DNA of 64,000 nucleotides, taken from Dysgonomonas sp. UBA5412. GTDB lineage: Bacteria > Bacteroidota > Bacteroidia > Bacteroidales > Dysgonomonadaceae. Positions 18,483 through 28,119 of the stretch are shown piece after piece. A program made the position numbers and the translations under genes. The DNA lies in contig DHNQ01000001.1 of assembly GCA_002409595.1 (NCBI GenBank), positions 88,573 through 152,572 of the forward strand, written 5' to 3'. The first letter of the stretch is position 1. Every line of letters begins with the position of its first letter. The notes below the pieces were generated by a model, which made no database searches, was not told where the DNA came from, and saw nothing but the letters and a program-made list of their open reading frames with translations.

Positions 18483-18875
18483 TTACTTGCGTATTACTTC
18501 ACCTTTTATATTCAAACGATAGATTGAATCCGGAACATTTGAAAAGACTGTAACATCTTTGCTAAATGTACCAGGACGACCTGTTGTAGAATATGTTACC
18601 TTTATTTTACCTGTTTTACCCGGTAATACGGGTTCGTTAGTATAATCAGGAGTGGTGCATCCGCAACTAGCTTGCACTCTCTGAATAAGGAAAGGTGCTG
18701 TACCTACATTTTTGAATATAAATTCACAGCTTACAGAACCGACACTCTCTGCCACTTTCCCAAAATTATGTGCTGATGTTTCAAATTCAACCTTAGGTGC
18801 TTTTTTACCATTCTGAGCAGAAACAAATCCTACTGACAGTATCAAAGCAAATAGTATTAATCCAATCTTTTTCAT
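18483..18875 (-). CDS. Exported DUF1573 protein
   Basis: 130 residues with signal peptide MKKIGLILFALILSVGFVSAQ. The mature protein is a single immunoglobulin-like DUF1573 domain with the hallmark FNFGKV-like start (SAHNFGKV), FIFKNVGTAPFLI and the conserved ASCGCTTP cysteine pair. DUF1573 proteins are abundant in Bacteroidota and are thought to be periplasmic; their function is unsettled. It has its own candidate promoter, so it is probably not cotranscribed with the L,D-transpeptidase 130 bp upstream. Confidence 0.9.
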   Translation of the reverse strand: MKKIGLILFALILSVGFVSAQNGKKAPKVEFETSAHNFGKVAESVGSVSCEFIFKNVGTAPFLIQRVQASCGCTTPDYTNEPVLPGKTGKIKVTYSTTGRPGTFSKDVTVFSNVPDSIYRLNIKGEVIRK

Positions 18876-18924
18876 ACCTTTTTCTTCTACTATTTTAGTG
18901 ATATTTTAATGTAGTTCTAATGTG

Positions 18925-18932
18925 CAAATGTA
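18925..18932 (-). promoter_or_regulatory. -7 box upstream of the DUF1573 gene
   Basis: Minus strand reads TACATTTG, a match to TAnnTTTG, about 50 bp before the ATG at 18875. Confidence 0.5.
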
Positions 18933-19004
18933 AGCATAATATTAACGACCTATTCACTTTTTGACAATATTTCACATTACGCACCTCTTAGACTATATAT
19001 CTGA

Positions 19005-19652
19005 TCAAAGATAAATCCAAAGTAGCATCGGCTTTGCAACAGACTTAAGCAATTCATCAACTTGCTTCATTGCATTGTCATTGATCACGGGACATCCCTG
19101 ACTCCAACCCAGAGGCAAGTGCTTAGGGTAAATATCTTTGTCAGCAACCGGTGTATATGAATGCAGAACGACAAAACGCTTAAAGGCATTGTTATTTGTA
19201 TTCTCCAATCCATGTAACTTGTAATGAACATTAATACCCCATTTGCTATATGCTCGCACTCCTATTTTGTATTTTCCTAAAGAAGAACAATAACTGCCTT
19301 CTACGTTGCTAAAAACGGGTTCGGTCTGACTGCTTTTCTGACCATACCCATGACAACAAAGGCTGGAGTATTTTATGGCATTATTTTTAAAATCCCAAAC
19401 AAAAAAGCGTTGTTTTCCTGAATGAATACTGAAATCGACAAGGATACAATATTGTGTATTAAACCCTTTCGTCTTACAATATCTAAAGGCTGAATCGGCT
19501 TTAGCTTTAAGTCTAGATGATGCCTCTTGCTCTTCTATTGCATCACAACCTAAATTCATCTGAGACTCAGCCTTATCAGGCCTGTATCTCAAGAATGACA
19601 CAAGCCCCACAAGAAGAATTATAGCTGATAAGATTAATATAATGTGTTTCAT
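19005..19652 (-). CDS. YkuD_2-type murein L,D-transpeptidase catalytic domain protein
   Basis: 215 residues from the ATG at 19652; an upstream in-frame TTG adds one residue only. The N-terminus is a hydrophobic anchor or signal sequence (residues about 3-20). The catalytic half shows the family pattern: VHYKLHGLEN, the conserved His in VVLHSYTPV, and the nucleophile Cys near residue 187 in LGWSQGCPVI. L,D-transpeptidases form 3-3 peptidoglycan crosslinks or attach proteins to the wall; the YkuD_2 branch is less studied. It sits 31 bp downstream of the alpha-2-macroglobulin-like gene with no terminator between, so the two are probably one operon. Confidence 0.88.
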   Translation of the reverse strand: MKHIILILSAIILLVGLVSFLRYRPDKAESQMNLGCDAIEEQEASSRLKAKADSAFRYCKTKGFNTQYCILVDFSIHSGKQRFFVWDFKNNAIKYSSLCCHGYGQKSSQTEPVFSNVEGSYCSSLGKYKIGVRAYSKWGINVHYKLHGLENTNNNAFKRFVVLHSYTPVADKDIYPKHLPLGWSQGCPVINDNAMKQVDELLKSVAKPMLLWIYL

Positions 19653-19683
19653 CAATTCAAGTCTGTGCTAATATAGGGATATA

Positions 19684-22600
19684 CTAATCTTTCACTATTA
19701 CTTTTATACCTTGGGTATGTGAAACAAATTCCGGAGCATACATAGATTGAATTGTAGTGATTCCATTTGCATATTCTCCACTTCTGTTCACATAAACCGG
19801 ATATTCCAATACATAAGTTCCTTTAGACAGATGATCGAAATAGAAGTTAGTAGAAGCATCTTTTACCATCTGATAATATATTAATCTATCGGATGAGGTA
19901 ACTCCCGAAATAGTTTGCAGCGGTTCGAAACATGGAGCGCGCATATCTTTCAATTGTACGAAATCCATATCCCGGTCGACACGTATTGTCAGGCGAACAA
20001 CTACTTTATCTCCAACAGTTAACGGATCATTTTCGGTGATCTTCATCAATCCGCTACCTATTGCTGATACATTTTCTTTAAACAACTCTTTCTCAATATT
20101 CAGATCTCCCTTTTGGGCAGTTATCTTATTCAGATCTTCATAATATTGCCAGAATAAACCTCCATAAGCAGGTTGGGCAGAAGTAGAGATTATTTCTACT
20201 TTTCCCATCTTATTGTCTACTTCCGATTTACTCCACGATTGTTTCACATATCCTGTACCCAGTTCACTCTTATTCATATCAACAGCTTTGTCTCCTACCT
20301 TGATAGTTGTAGGAGTTGGATTTACAGGAAACCAATCTGAGCCTGAACTTAGCAATGCACTAATGGCATCAACAGAGGCGTGAGTAGATCCCCAAAGTTG
20401 AGTTCGTTTTTGGTTAATCAGCCAGCGTTTCATCAAGTCTATTTCTTCCGTTGTAGCTCCATTCTGTTGTAGTGCATCCATAAGGAATGTATGTGTGCTG
20501 ATAGCAGACATAGACAAAAATGCACTCCTTTTATTATTTGGCCAATACATGCCTTGTTTAGGATCTTTGACGGCATGTTCACGAATAGACTGAACAATCT
20601 TTCCGGCTAATGTTTTATCGCCGTTTCTTTTCAAAACTATGGATAAAATAGCCCGTTCGTACAGATTTAGATTAGTCCAATTCTTACTTGCTACATCGGT
20701 ATAGAAACGTTCGGCAGCACGAGCTTCCTGATTGATAGGAATGTCTCGATAAAATGATCGTACATAAGCATATTCTAACTGAGTGGTGGAAATGTGGGTT
20801 GTTGTTTCCCAATTTTTATCATGCTTTTTCAGATTATTAAAGTCTTCAACAATTTGTTTATCAATAAACTGTAAAGCAGCTATTTGCATTCCTTTCACTT
20901 CTTGCGAATATTCGCGCCGGGCTACTTCTTGCAGTTTAGCATATCCATAAAGAATATATTGTGTAATGTCACGACTGCCTCGCAGACCCTTATACCATGA
21001 CCATCCTCCATCAGTATTTACAAGTTCGGCTAGCTTAGATGTAGAAACTTTGAGCAATTGCTCTGTATTATTAAGATCCAACAACAAGGAAAGTCGCTGC
21101 ATCTGCTCATTCTCATTTCTTGCATCCAACACCCAAGGCGTTTCTTCCAACAGAACAGCTTTCAACTCTTCGTCTTTTTGCAGTTTAGACATCAAAGTTT
21201 GTTTATCCGCGCCTTGTTTTTTCCAAGCTTTTATCATTGCTTTTACTTCCTCGTATTGGCAAACAATTTCATATCCTATCATATTTACATAAAAACTGGC
21301 AAACCAATTGACTGCATTTTCATTTGTAGGAAGACTCATTGTCGGCAAAGCTTGTATAGCATACCATGCCGGATTGGAAGCATATTCTAAAGTGAGGCGA
21401 TAATTATTATTTACCGGATTGGTATTATTATATAATTTATCGAATGTAAATGTACTTGTACCTTCTTTCACAATATCTATCGGCATGCTTTCTGTTACCA
21501 ACATACGATTTGGTAATACAGCTAATACATGCTGTTCTCCATCGCTGAAAGATTCGGTTCGTGCTATGATACGGCAACCAATCATTTCAATATCCTGAGG
21601 TACGGTAAATATCCATGAAGCGGAGGTTGAAGCATCTTTCTCTATGGAGAAAGGCTGTTCCTTATTATCAATTTTCAGATCTATAACTTTGTCTGTCAAA
21701 GGGTCGAAAAATTCAATTGCTACATTTCCAGATACAGAAGCTTCTGAGAGGTTGGAAACTTTGGTCGAGATACTGGTTTTATCTCCTTGACGAACAAAGC
21801 GAGGCATATTAGGTGTAACCATCAATTCTTTGCGGGTCACAACCATTTGCTCCAAGACTCCTACTCTGCCATTTTTGTCATGTGCCAAAGCTCTGAAACG
21901 CCAAGTAGTATTGCTTTCGGGAACTGTAAATGATAACTGAACTTCACCCTTTTCGTTAGTTTTCAAACGAGGGTAAAAGAACGCTGTCTCATTAAAGTTT
22001 TGGCGAAGTTGAGACGAAGCCTGATCTGTATTTTGCCCGGGTGAGATCGCTTTTTCTTCTGCAATATAAGAATCTACAGCCATATCCTCAGACAATGACT
22101 CAGCTGATTCTCGATTGAAAGATTTTTGCTTCATTACTGCACTCGGTACTGCCGGTTTGAAACTACCTAAGTTTCCACGAACTGACATTACAGACATTTC
22201 GGATAAAGAGAGAATACCCATAGAGCCTCTGAAAAAATCGGAATATCCAAACCAATTTATATGATCGAAAGTCCTTTTGGATGTAACGACAACAGTAAGT
22301 ACTTCGTCTCCAAGATCAAAATTTATATTATCAATATATCTTCTTGTATAATTATAATATACAGGATAGATATACTTTTGATATATTCCCGGACGATTTA
22401 AAGCCCATGCTACATACGGATACAGTTTATCGAGTGAGCTGTCGTACATAGAAGCCAATAGCTCAGCTAACACCGGACTGTTTGTAGAGTCTTTAACACT
22501 CATAGTCCATGTTTCGGCTTCTCCCGGACGGAGTTTATCTCTGAATACGTCCAACTTCACATTCAATTTTGTATCAAACTTAATTCCCTCTTTCTTCAAG

Positions 22601-25596
22601 GATATATTTTTATGGTAAAACGTCTCATTTTTCACAGATGTTAAAGACATATTTATCTCATCTCCATATATCGCTTTATATGGTATGGAGAATGTCTTAT
22701 TCTCATTACTCAACTTGATAAAAGAGCGATCGATCACCCTTTCGTTCTGTGATAGCTGATACAATACATAGGTGTCTTTTTCGGTAGTACCAAAAATAAT
22801 TTCGACAGGTTTACCATCATCTTTCCATGTATTGTTTTTCAAAACCAGCCATTCATTAGTCTCTATTGGAGGTCGTTTATCGGAAAAAGAATAAACAACA
22901 AAATTTTTGCTTTCGGTCACCTCATTGCCTTTATCGTCCAAAGCTTTTGCCTCCAACTGATATTTTCCCGAAGGCAGGTTCTTGAGCTTCGCTTTCAACT
23001 CCGGCTGATCTCCGGTATTGAAAGCCCCTTCATATACTTTGCTTTCGATAGAATCATTATTATTCAGTTGATATAGAACGTATGTTCCCGAAGTATTTAT
23101 ATTCTGCGCTTGTAAATTACGAGCTTCTATAGTCAAATCAAAGTCTGAGGATTTTTCTATTTGATCGGCAATTCCAATATTTATAAGCATCGAAACATTG
23201 CCTACTGTAATTGTATAATTATTCGATTGGGTTTCGCCATTTATATCAGTTACGGTAGCAGTAACAGTGAAAGTATATATTTGTTTGTCAGCACCTCTCA
23301 GCAGTCTTATATTGCCATCTCCCATTTCGGGGGTAAATACTATTTCGAACGCCCCGTCATCATTCGTTTTGACTGTCCCGTCTGCAAAATGAGTTTTATT
23401 GGCTGCATACCAAAACCAGAAGTTAAACTGTTGGCGGCTGATAGTGTACTTTACATCAGCCTGCTGAAGATTGATACCGGAAAAGTTTTTTGCATATCCT
23501 TTCAGCTTTACTTCTTCTCCGAATGTATATGTCTTATCAACTTTATCGAATGTGATTTCAAAAGTTGGTCGCTTATATTCTTCTACTTGAAAATAAATAG
23601 AGTTGTTTCCGACCTGAATGCGATATGTTCCCAAAAGTCCGAATGAAGGCAACACAAACTCAGTTGACACAGAGCCAAAATCATTTGTAGTCATTTCTTT
23701 TTGTGCCACTATATCATTATTTGCATTATATAACTTTATGGAGTAAGATTTACCCGTTAGTGGTTTACGGTCCGGATTTATAGCAATGGCTTTTACAAAA
23801 ACAGTTTGACCCGGACGATAGATAGATCTATCAGTAAATATACTTATTGCAGGACTTGTTTGCTCTCTTGTTTCAGTTCTGTTCCATCTGTAAGAATTAT
23901 AAATGGTTTCTTTATCAAGACACGAATCGGCATCCAATACTGCTTTATAAATAAGAACGTTATTATTCTTATCTGCGTCATATTTGAATGAGGCAAGTCC
24001 TAAGTCATTTGTCTTGATCTTTCTTATCAAAGAAAGTTTGTCTTCATCATTTCGGTTATTTTTCGAAGAATATATTTCTACATCCGCTCCTTTGATAGGT
24101 TTGCCGGACTGACGATCAACAACAAACACTTCATATTCTTTATTTCCACTATTTCGGGCAAATGTTGCAAGCCGTGACACAACAAAGTCGAACCGATTAA
24201 TATTTTTTTCATCATATTGTTTAGACGAAGATTCTTTCAAATCTTCAGCAGATAGTGAAGTGAAACAATAACGTCCCACAGGCAAATCTCCCAGATCAAT
24301 ACTCAAAGAATCGAGATTATATGTAGTCTGCGACACCAAATTGAGCACATAATCTTTTTGTAAAGCATACTTTCCATCTTCCACCTTATATAATTTGAAC
24401 TGAGGTTTTTCCCTCAACGCTTGAATGTTTTTATGAAAAAGATTCAACATCATAGTCGATGAAGGATATTGTAAAGTTTCTCCGTCAATTCTGATTGTAG
24501 GTCGTTCCAGATTACTTAATTTCGATTGCAGCAACGCTGCTCCATAAGTATTAGGATAATGGCTTATACCCAGCTTAAGCCAATCGTATTTAATTTTATT
24601 TATATCAGAATCTGTTGTTTTATCAAGAGTCCTATAATTATAAGCATCTACCAAAACATTTATAATCTCGGCGCAAGTCGGATCTCCTCTATATTTCTTC
24701 TCTAGAGTAAGAAGGATATCAACCAGTTTTTCGTTAGATAAAGATCTTGAATATTTTTTTAGATAATCAACTTTATCCAATTCTATGAGAACAATGGTAG
24801 AAGTCAGATTGCGGTTAAGCAAGTCTTTTAGATAACGTTGATAATATATAAGTGAAATATAAGATTTATCTGCTCCCGTTTTAAGGTTCAGCTTCACATA
24901 TTCGTCTGCCGGTAACGCAAGCTTTTCAGCATCGACACCAATGACCGCCGAATCAAATCCATCATAATTATTACCTTCAAGGGTTTTGGTTATCTCGATA
25001 GCCCTCGACATGAGAAAATCATATAAAGTAGGATAATATTTCTGTCCGTCAGTACCTAAAAGAATGATATCGTCGTACTCCTTCGTCGTATGTTGTTTCA
25101 ATAAAGAGACATTCTTGATCGACAAATTTATGTTCTCCTCTACTTTGTCTATAAATATATTACTACTCCATTCCTGCATATCTTCCGGAATAGCATTTAT
25201 CAGCTTAGATCGTTGTCGGATAATCCTTTGATCATTCATATAATAAGTAGCATAAAGCTCTGCAATCATAGAATACAATAAAGACTTTTCTGCCACATCT
25301 TCTGTTTGGCCAACTACAGATTGTAAATCGTCAAGTAGTCCTTTATCGTCTGTATAATCTACTTGAAGTTTAAACTTATTCTGATAAATACTTGCTTTAA
25401 TAATCTGTGTATTATTCTTATCGGCAATTGCCTTTCTAAGAATAGAGTCTACAACAAGAGCTGACGATTGCGGCAAGCTTTGTTTGTCAAGCTCCTCAAC
25501 CCGTTTCCAGTCTGTCTCATATTTATTATTAGATTTTTGCGCTATCGCCATGATATTCAAGAATAAGAATAGAGTAATAAAAATATGCTTCTTCAT
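19684..25596 (-). CDS. Bacterial alpha-2-macroglobulin-like protein lacking a thioester
   Basis: 1970 residues with signal peptide MKKHIFITLFLFLNIMAIAQ. Family members are large envelope proteins thought to trap foreign proteases. Domain order by pattern: long helical N-terminal region, MG2-like domain near residues 580-690 (IFTDRSIYRPGQTVFVKAI), further MG repeats, the A2M core near 1210-1290 (FFYPRLKTNEKGEVQLSFTVPESNTTWRFRA), an alpha-helical toroid domain about 1415-1750, and a C-terminal MG domain. Where thioester-containing relatives have a CxEQ motif, this protein has LPTNENAVNWFAS (about residue 1420), with no Cys, so covalent trapping is not expected. A serine-rich stretch about 1150-1200 (TDQASSQL nearby) may be the bait-like region. 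It is followed in the same operon by an L,D-transpeptidase. Confidence 0.88.
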   Translation of the reverse strand: MKKHIFITLFLFLNIMAIAQKSNNKYETDWKRVEELDKQSLPQSSALVVDSILRKAIADKNNTQIIKASIYQNKFKLQVDYTDDKGLLDDLQSVVGQTEDVAEKSLLYSMIAELYATYYMNDQRIIRQRSKLINAIPEDMQEWSSNIFIDKVEENINLSIKNVSLLKQHTTKEYDDIILLGTDGQKYYPTLYDFLMSRAIEITKTLEGNNYDGFDSAVIGVDAEKLALPADEYVKLNLKTGADKSYISLIYYQRYLKDLLNRNLTSTIVLIELDKVDYLKKYSRSLSNEKLVDILLTLEKKYRGDPTCAEIINVLVDAYNYRTLDKTTDSDINKIKYDWLKLGISHYPNTYGAALLQSKLSNLERPTIRIDGETLQYPSSTMMLNLFHKNIQALREKPQFKLYKVEDGKYALQKDYVLNLVSQTTYNLDSLSIDLGDLPVGRYCFTSLSAEDLKESSSKQYDEKNINRFDFVVSRLATFARNSGNKEYEVFVVDRQSGKPIKGADVEIYSSKNNRNDEDKLSLIRKIKTNDLGLASFKYDADKNNNVLIYKAVLDADSCLDKETIYNSYRWNRTETREQTSPAISIFTDRSIYRPGQTVFVKAIAINPDRKPLTGKSYSIKLYNANNDIVAQKEMTTNDFGSVSTEFVLPSFGLLGTYRIQVGNNSIYFQVEEYKRPTFEITFDKVDKTYTFGEEVKLKGYAKNFSGINLQQADVKYTISRQQFNFWFWYAANKTHFADGTVKTNDDGAFEIVFTPEMGDGNIRLLRGADKQIYTFTVTATVTDINGETQSNNYTITVGNVSMLINIGIADQIEKSSDFDLTIEARNLQAQNINTSGTYVLYQLNNNDSIESKVYEGAFNTGDQPELKAKLKNLPSGKYQLEAKALDDKGNEVTESKNFVVYSFSDKRPPIETNEWLVLKNNTWKDDGKPVEIIFGTTEKDTYVLYQLSQNERVIDRSFIKLSNENKTFSIPYKAIYGDEINMSLTSVKNETFYHKNISLKKEGIKFDTKLNVKLDVFRDKLRPGEAETWTMSVKDSTNSPVLAELLASMYDSSLDKLYPYVAWALNRPGIYQKYIYPVYYNYTRRYIDNINFDLGDEVLTVVVTSKRTFDHINWFGYSDFFRGSMGILSLSEMSVMSVRGNLGSFKPAVPSAVMKQKSFNRESAESLSEDMAVDSYIAEEKAISPGQNTDQASSQLRQNFNETAFFYPRLKTNEKGEVQLSFTVPESNTTWRFRALAHDKNGRVGVLEQMVVTRKELMVTPNMPRFVRQGDKTSISTKVSNLSEASVSGNVAIEFFDPLTDKVIDLKIDNKEQPFSIEKDASTSASWIFTVPQDIEMIGCRIIARTESFSDGEQHVLAVLPNRMLVTESMPIDIVKEGTSTFTFDKLYNNTNPVNNNYRLTLEYASNPAWYAIQALPTMSLPTNENAVNWFASFYVNMIGYEIVCQYEEVKAMIKAWKKQGADKQTLMSKLQKDEELKAVLLEETPWVLDARNENEQMQRLSLLLDLNNTEQLLKVSTSKLAELVNTDGGWSWYKGLRGSRDITQYILYGYAKLQEVARREYSQEVKGMQIAALQFIDKQIVEDFNNLKKHDKNWETTTHISTTQLEYAYVRSFYRDIPINQEARAAERFYTDVASKNWTNLNLYERAILSIVLKRNGDKTLAGKIVQSIREHAVKDPKQGMYWPNNKRSAFLSMSAISTHTFLMDALQQNGATTEEIDLMKRWLINQKRTQLWGSTHASVDAISALLSSGSDWFPVNPTPTTIKVGDKAVDMNKSELGTGYVKQSWSKSEVDNKMGKVEIISTSAQPAYGGLFWQYYEDLNKITAQKGDLNIEKELFKENVSAIGSGLMKITENDPLTVGDKVVVRLTIRVDRDMDFVQLKDMRAPCFEPLQTISGVTSSDRLIYYQMVKDASTNFYFDHLSKGTYVLEYPVYVNRSGEYANGITTIQSMYAPEFVSHTQGIKVIVKD

Positions 25597-25688
25597 ATAA
25601 ATAAGTTTTGTATTGCTTTATATATTATATAGACGGAGATTCGATATTAAATGCATATCGACCGATGTTAATAAAACAAAAAAGCCTG

Positions 25689-26045
25689 TTATTTTGTAAT
25701 CCACATGCCCAACCATACAGCAGACACGCCCAATATACAACTGGATAAAGTATAAACAAACGCTAGTGGATATTGGTTGTTGTTTATTAATGCTAAAGTT
25801 TCGTTTGCAAAAGTGGAGAATGTAGTAAAACCGCCACAGAAACCGATTATAAGCAGAATTCGTAAGTTGGTAGAAGGTATAATATTCGTAAATAGTCCGA
25901 TGCAGAAACATCCGATAAGATTAATGAGAAATGTTCCTAAAGGAAAGGCGAACAGTGCATACTTTGCGACAAATACAGATACTAAGTATCTCATTATACT
26001 CCCCGCTGCACCTCCTAGTCCGACTAATAAGATTGGTTTTATCAT
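25689..26045 (-). CDS. crcB: Fluoride channel CrcB/Fluc
   Basis: 118 residues, four membrane segments, the usual size of a Fluc subunit that dimerises in the inner membrane to export fluoride. Signature residues are present: GLGGAAGSIMRYLVS at the start, the pore Asn in GTFLINLIGCF, and GFCGGFTTFSTF with the paired Phe residues that line the fluoride path. No fluoride riboswitch is recognisable upstream. A TAAATTTG box only about 9 bp before the ATG would give a nearly leaderless message. Confidence 0.94.
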   Translation of the reverse strand: MIKPILLVGLGGAAGSIMRYLVSVFVAKYALFAFPLGTFLINLIGCFCIGLFTNIIPSTNLRILLIIGFCGGFTTFSTFANETLALINNNQYPLAFVYTLSSCILGVSAVWLGMWITK

Positions 26046-26053
26046 ACGTACTA

Positions 26054-26061
26054 CAAATTTA
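26054..26061 (-). promoter_or_regulatory. Possible -7 box immediately before crcB
   Basis: Minus strand TAAATTTG. A start site about 7 nt downstream would fall almost on the crcB ATG at 26045, so either the message is leaderless or this match is fortuitous. Confidence 0.25.
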
Positions 26062-26093
26062 GAAGAATTTATTCAAACTCATTATATAATATA

Positions 26094-26122
26094 TTGTCGA
26101 ATATTTTATTATTATATCTTTG
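26094..26122 (+). promoter_or_regulatory. Promoter of the DUF3943 gene
   Basis: TTG at 26094-26096, an 18-nt spacer, then TATCTTTG at 26115-26122, a perfect -7 match. The ATG at 26157 is 35 bp further on. This is one of the best complete promoters in the window. Confidence 0.65.
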
Positions 26123-26156
26123 CATTTTTATTCAGGTTAATAAACCCAAACATTGC

Positions 26157-27638
26157 ATGTATAAAAAATACATACTTACCCTGACCATATCCTTTTTCGT
26201 TTTCATATCCGGATATGGGCAGTTTGCCATTCGTTATCAGGTTGTACCCCCCAAACCTGCCGATTCGATAGACATAGCATATTATTCTAAAAAGAATGGA
26301 TTAGGTGCAGCCACGCAAAATTTCTCCATCAATATGGGATTGTGGGCTTTCAACAGATACATAGCAAAGCAACATTATGCCTATATCAATATACATACTA
26401 TAAAGAAGAACTTAAAACACTCTTGGGTATGGGACAACGATGATATGGGAAACAACATGTTTCTACACCCCTATCATGGCAGTTTGTACTACAATTCGGC
26501 CCGTGCCAGAGGATACAACTACTGGGAATCGGGACTATTCACTCTCGGAGGTAGTGCTATGTGGGAACTATTTATGGAGAATGAATATCCGTCTATCAAC
26601 GATATAATGGCAACTCCGATCGGGGGACTCGCTTTAGGAGAAACCTTATATAGGACATCAGATCTTGTACTCGATGACAGACGTGTGGGAATGAACCGCT
26701 TTGGACGAGAACTAGCCGGATTCTTAATTTCGCCTATGCGAGGCTTAACACGTGTCATCAATGGTGATGCATGGAAGACGAGAGCAACTAGTGGCAAACA
26801 ATTTGGAACACCCGATGTAAGTGTAGAAATATCGGCAGGTGTGCGAACCTTAGAATTAAGAGGTCAGGTACTGGATAAGGGTGTTGGAGCAGCCCTCGAT
26901 ATAAACATTCAATATGGCGATCGTTTTGCTGATGAAAGCGAAAAGCCTTATGACTATTTCACTTTCAGAAGCAACCTGAACGGACAGGGATCACAACCAC
27001 TGTTGAGTCAACTGAATATTCTGGGAAGGCTCTATGTAACAGACTTGGTTAATACAGAAAAAGACTTTTTAAGTCTTGGTTTTTATCAACACTTCGATTA
27101 CTACGACTCTGATACTATATCTGATGTTTCGAACAAAATTCCGTATAAGATATGTACTCCTGCCTCGTTTGGAGCAGGCCTGATATATAAGAGCAATAGA
27201 ACCCGAAATTTTCATTTCGATGCCTATCTGCATGCTAATTTGGTAATACTGGGAGGAGCGTTAAGCGATCACTATGTTGTAGATATGAGGAATTACAATC
27301 TGGCTAGTGGTTTCAGTACCAAAGTCGGATTCGATCTTGCTTACAAAGATAGGATCAGCCTATCGGGCAGATACGAAGTGTATCGGATGTTTACATGGAA
27401 GGGTTATCCCAAAGATGTGGACTGGGATAATATAGATGTACACGAATTTAACTATCAGGGCGACCGATCGCAAGCCATACTACATGCCATTAGTTTGAGG
27501 ACAGACCTGAAACTAAGGAATCATCTTTTTCTGACCGGAGTTTTTTATAACTATACCAGAGATACAAATTATCGATATTTCGACGACGTCTTTTCCAAAA
27601 CCTATGAAGGACGTTTAATGCTCACATATAAATTCTAA
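26157..27638 (+). CDS. DUF3943 family exported protein
   Basis: 493 residues from the ATG at 26157, which opens a clean signal peptide (MYKKYILTLTISFFVFISGYGQ); the longer open frame begins at a TTG inside the promoter. The central block MFLHPYHGSLYYNSARARGYNYWESG is what I associate with DUF3943, and the C-terminal half has alternating strands ending in LTYKF, suggesting an outer-membrane barrel or barrel-associated protein. Function is unknown. The GNAT gene begins 5 bp after its stop, so the two are likely cotranscribed. Confidence 0.8.
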   Translation: MYKKYILTLTISFFVFISGYGQFAIRYQVVPPKPADSIDIAYYSKKNGLGAATQNFSINMGLWAFNRYIAKQHYAYINIHTIKKNLKHSWVWDNDDMGNNMFLHPYHGSLYYNSARARGYNYWESGLFTLGGSAMWELFMENEYPSINDIMATPIGGLALGETLYRTSDLVLDDRRVGMNRFGRELAGFLISPMRGLTRVINGDAWKTRATSGKQFGTPDVSVEISAGVRTLELRGQVLDKGVGAALDINIQYGDRFADESEKPYDYFTFRSNLNGQGSQPLLSQLNILGRLYVTDLVNTEKDFLSLGFYQHFDYYDSDTISDVSNKIPYKICTPASFGAGLIYKSNRTRNFHFDAYLHANLVILGGALSDHYVVDMRNYNLASGFSTKVGFDLAYKDRISLSGRYEVYRMFTWKGYPKDVDWDNIDVHEFNYQGDRSQAILHAISLRTDLKLRNHLFLTGVFYNYTRDTNYRYFDDVFSKTYEGRLMLTYKF

Positions 27639-27642
27639 AATA

Positions 27643-28053
27643 ATGATTATCAACGAAGCTAAATACGAAGATGTACTCAATATGCGTAAGCAAGTCATGT
27701 ATCCGGATAAGGATATAGATTTCGTCAAGCTACCCGACGATGACAGAGGTCTGCACATCGGAGTATTCGAAAACGAAGAACCGGTTTCTGTTATGTCTCT
27801 CTTTTTGGATGGACGCAATGTACAGTTCAGAAAGCTGGCAACGCGTAGCGATATGCAAAACAAAGGCTATGCTTCCGCCTTAATGCAATGGTTGATAGAC
27901 TATGCTAATGATATGAAATTCGACCAACTATGGTGCAATGCAAGAGCCGACGCAGCAGCATTCTATAAGAAGTTTGGCTATGAAGAAACCGAAGAACGTT
28001 TCGAAAAGAACGGATACCAATATATAGTAATGCGAAAGACTTTTCTCCGATAA
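27643..28053 (+). CDS. GNAT-family N-acetyltransferase
   Basis: 136 residues. The acetyl-CoA-binding motif A is RSDMQNKGYASALMQWL (about residues 70-86), followed by NARADAAAFYKKFGYEET, the usual motif B end of GNAT folds. Small stand-alone GNAT enzymes transfer acetyl groups to amines on proteins, metabolites or antibiotics; no substrate can be assigned. Tight spacing behind the DUF3943 gene indicates an operon. Confidence 0.9.
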   Translation: MIINEAKYEDVLNMRKQVMYPDKDIDFVKLPDDDRGLHIGVFENEEPVSVMSLFLDGRNVQFRKLATRSDMQNKGYASALMQWLIDYANDMKFDQLWCNARADAAAFYKKFGYEETEERFEKNGYQYIVMRKTFLR

Positions 28054-28060
28054 TAAATAC

Positions 28061-28092
28061 AAAAGGGGATACTGTGATACAGTTCCCCTTTT
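28061..28092. terminator. Bidirectional terminator, GNAT / SlyD-like FKBP
   Basis: AAAAGGGGA and TCCCCTTTT close an inner ACTGT/ACAGT stem, with one bulged base, between convergent genes. Confidence 0.8.
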
Positions 28093-28119
28093 TGCTTATA
28101 TCTCAATATTGAAGTATTC

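Noticed and set aside
25618..25911. 97-codon minus-strand frame overlapping crcB
   Set aside because: crcB in another frame of the same strand has complete Fluc motifs; this frame has none.
25500..26160. Fluoride riboswitch next to crcB
   Set aside because: The leader is too short and no conserved fluoride aptamer bases are visible.
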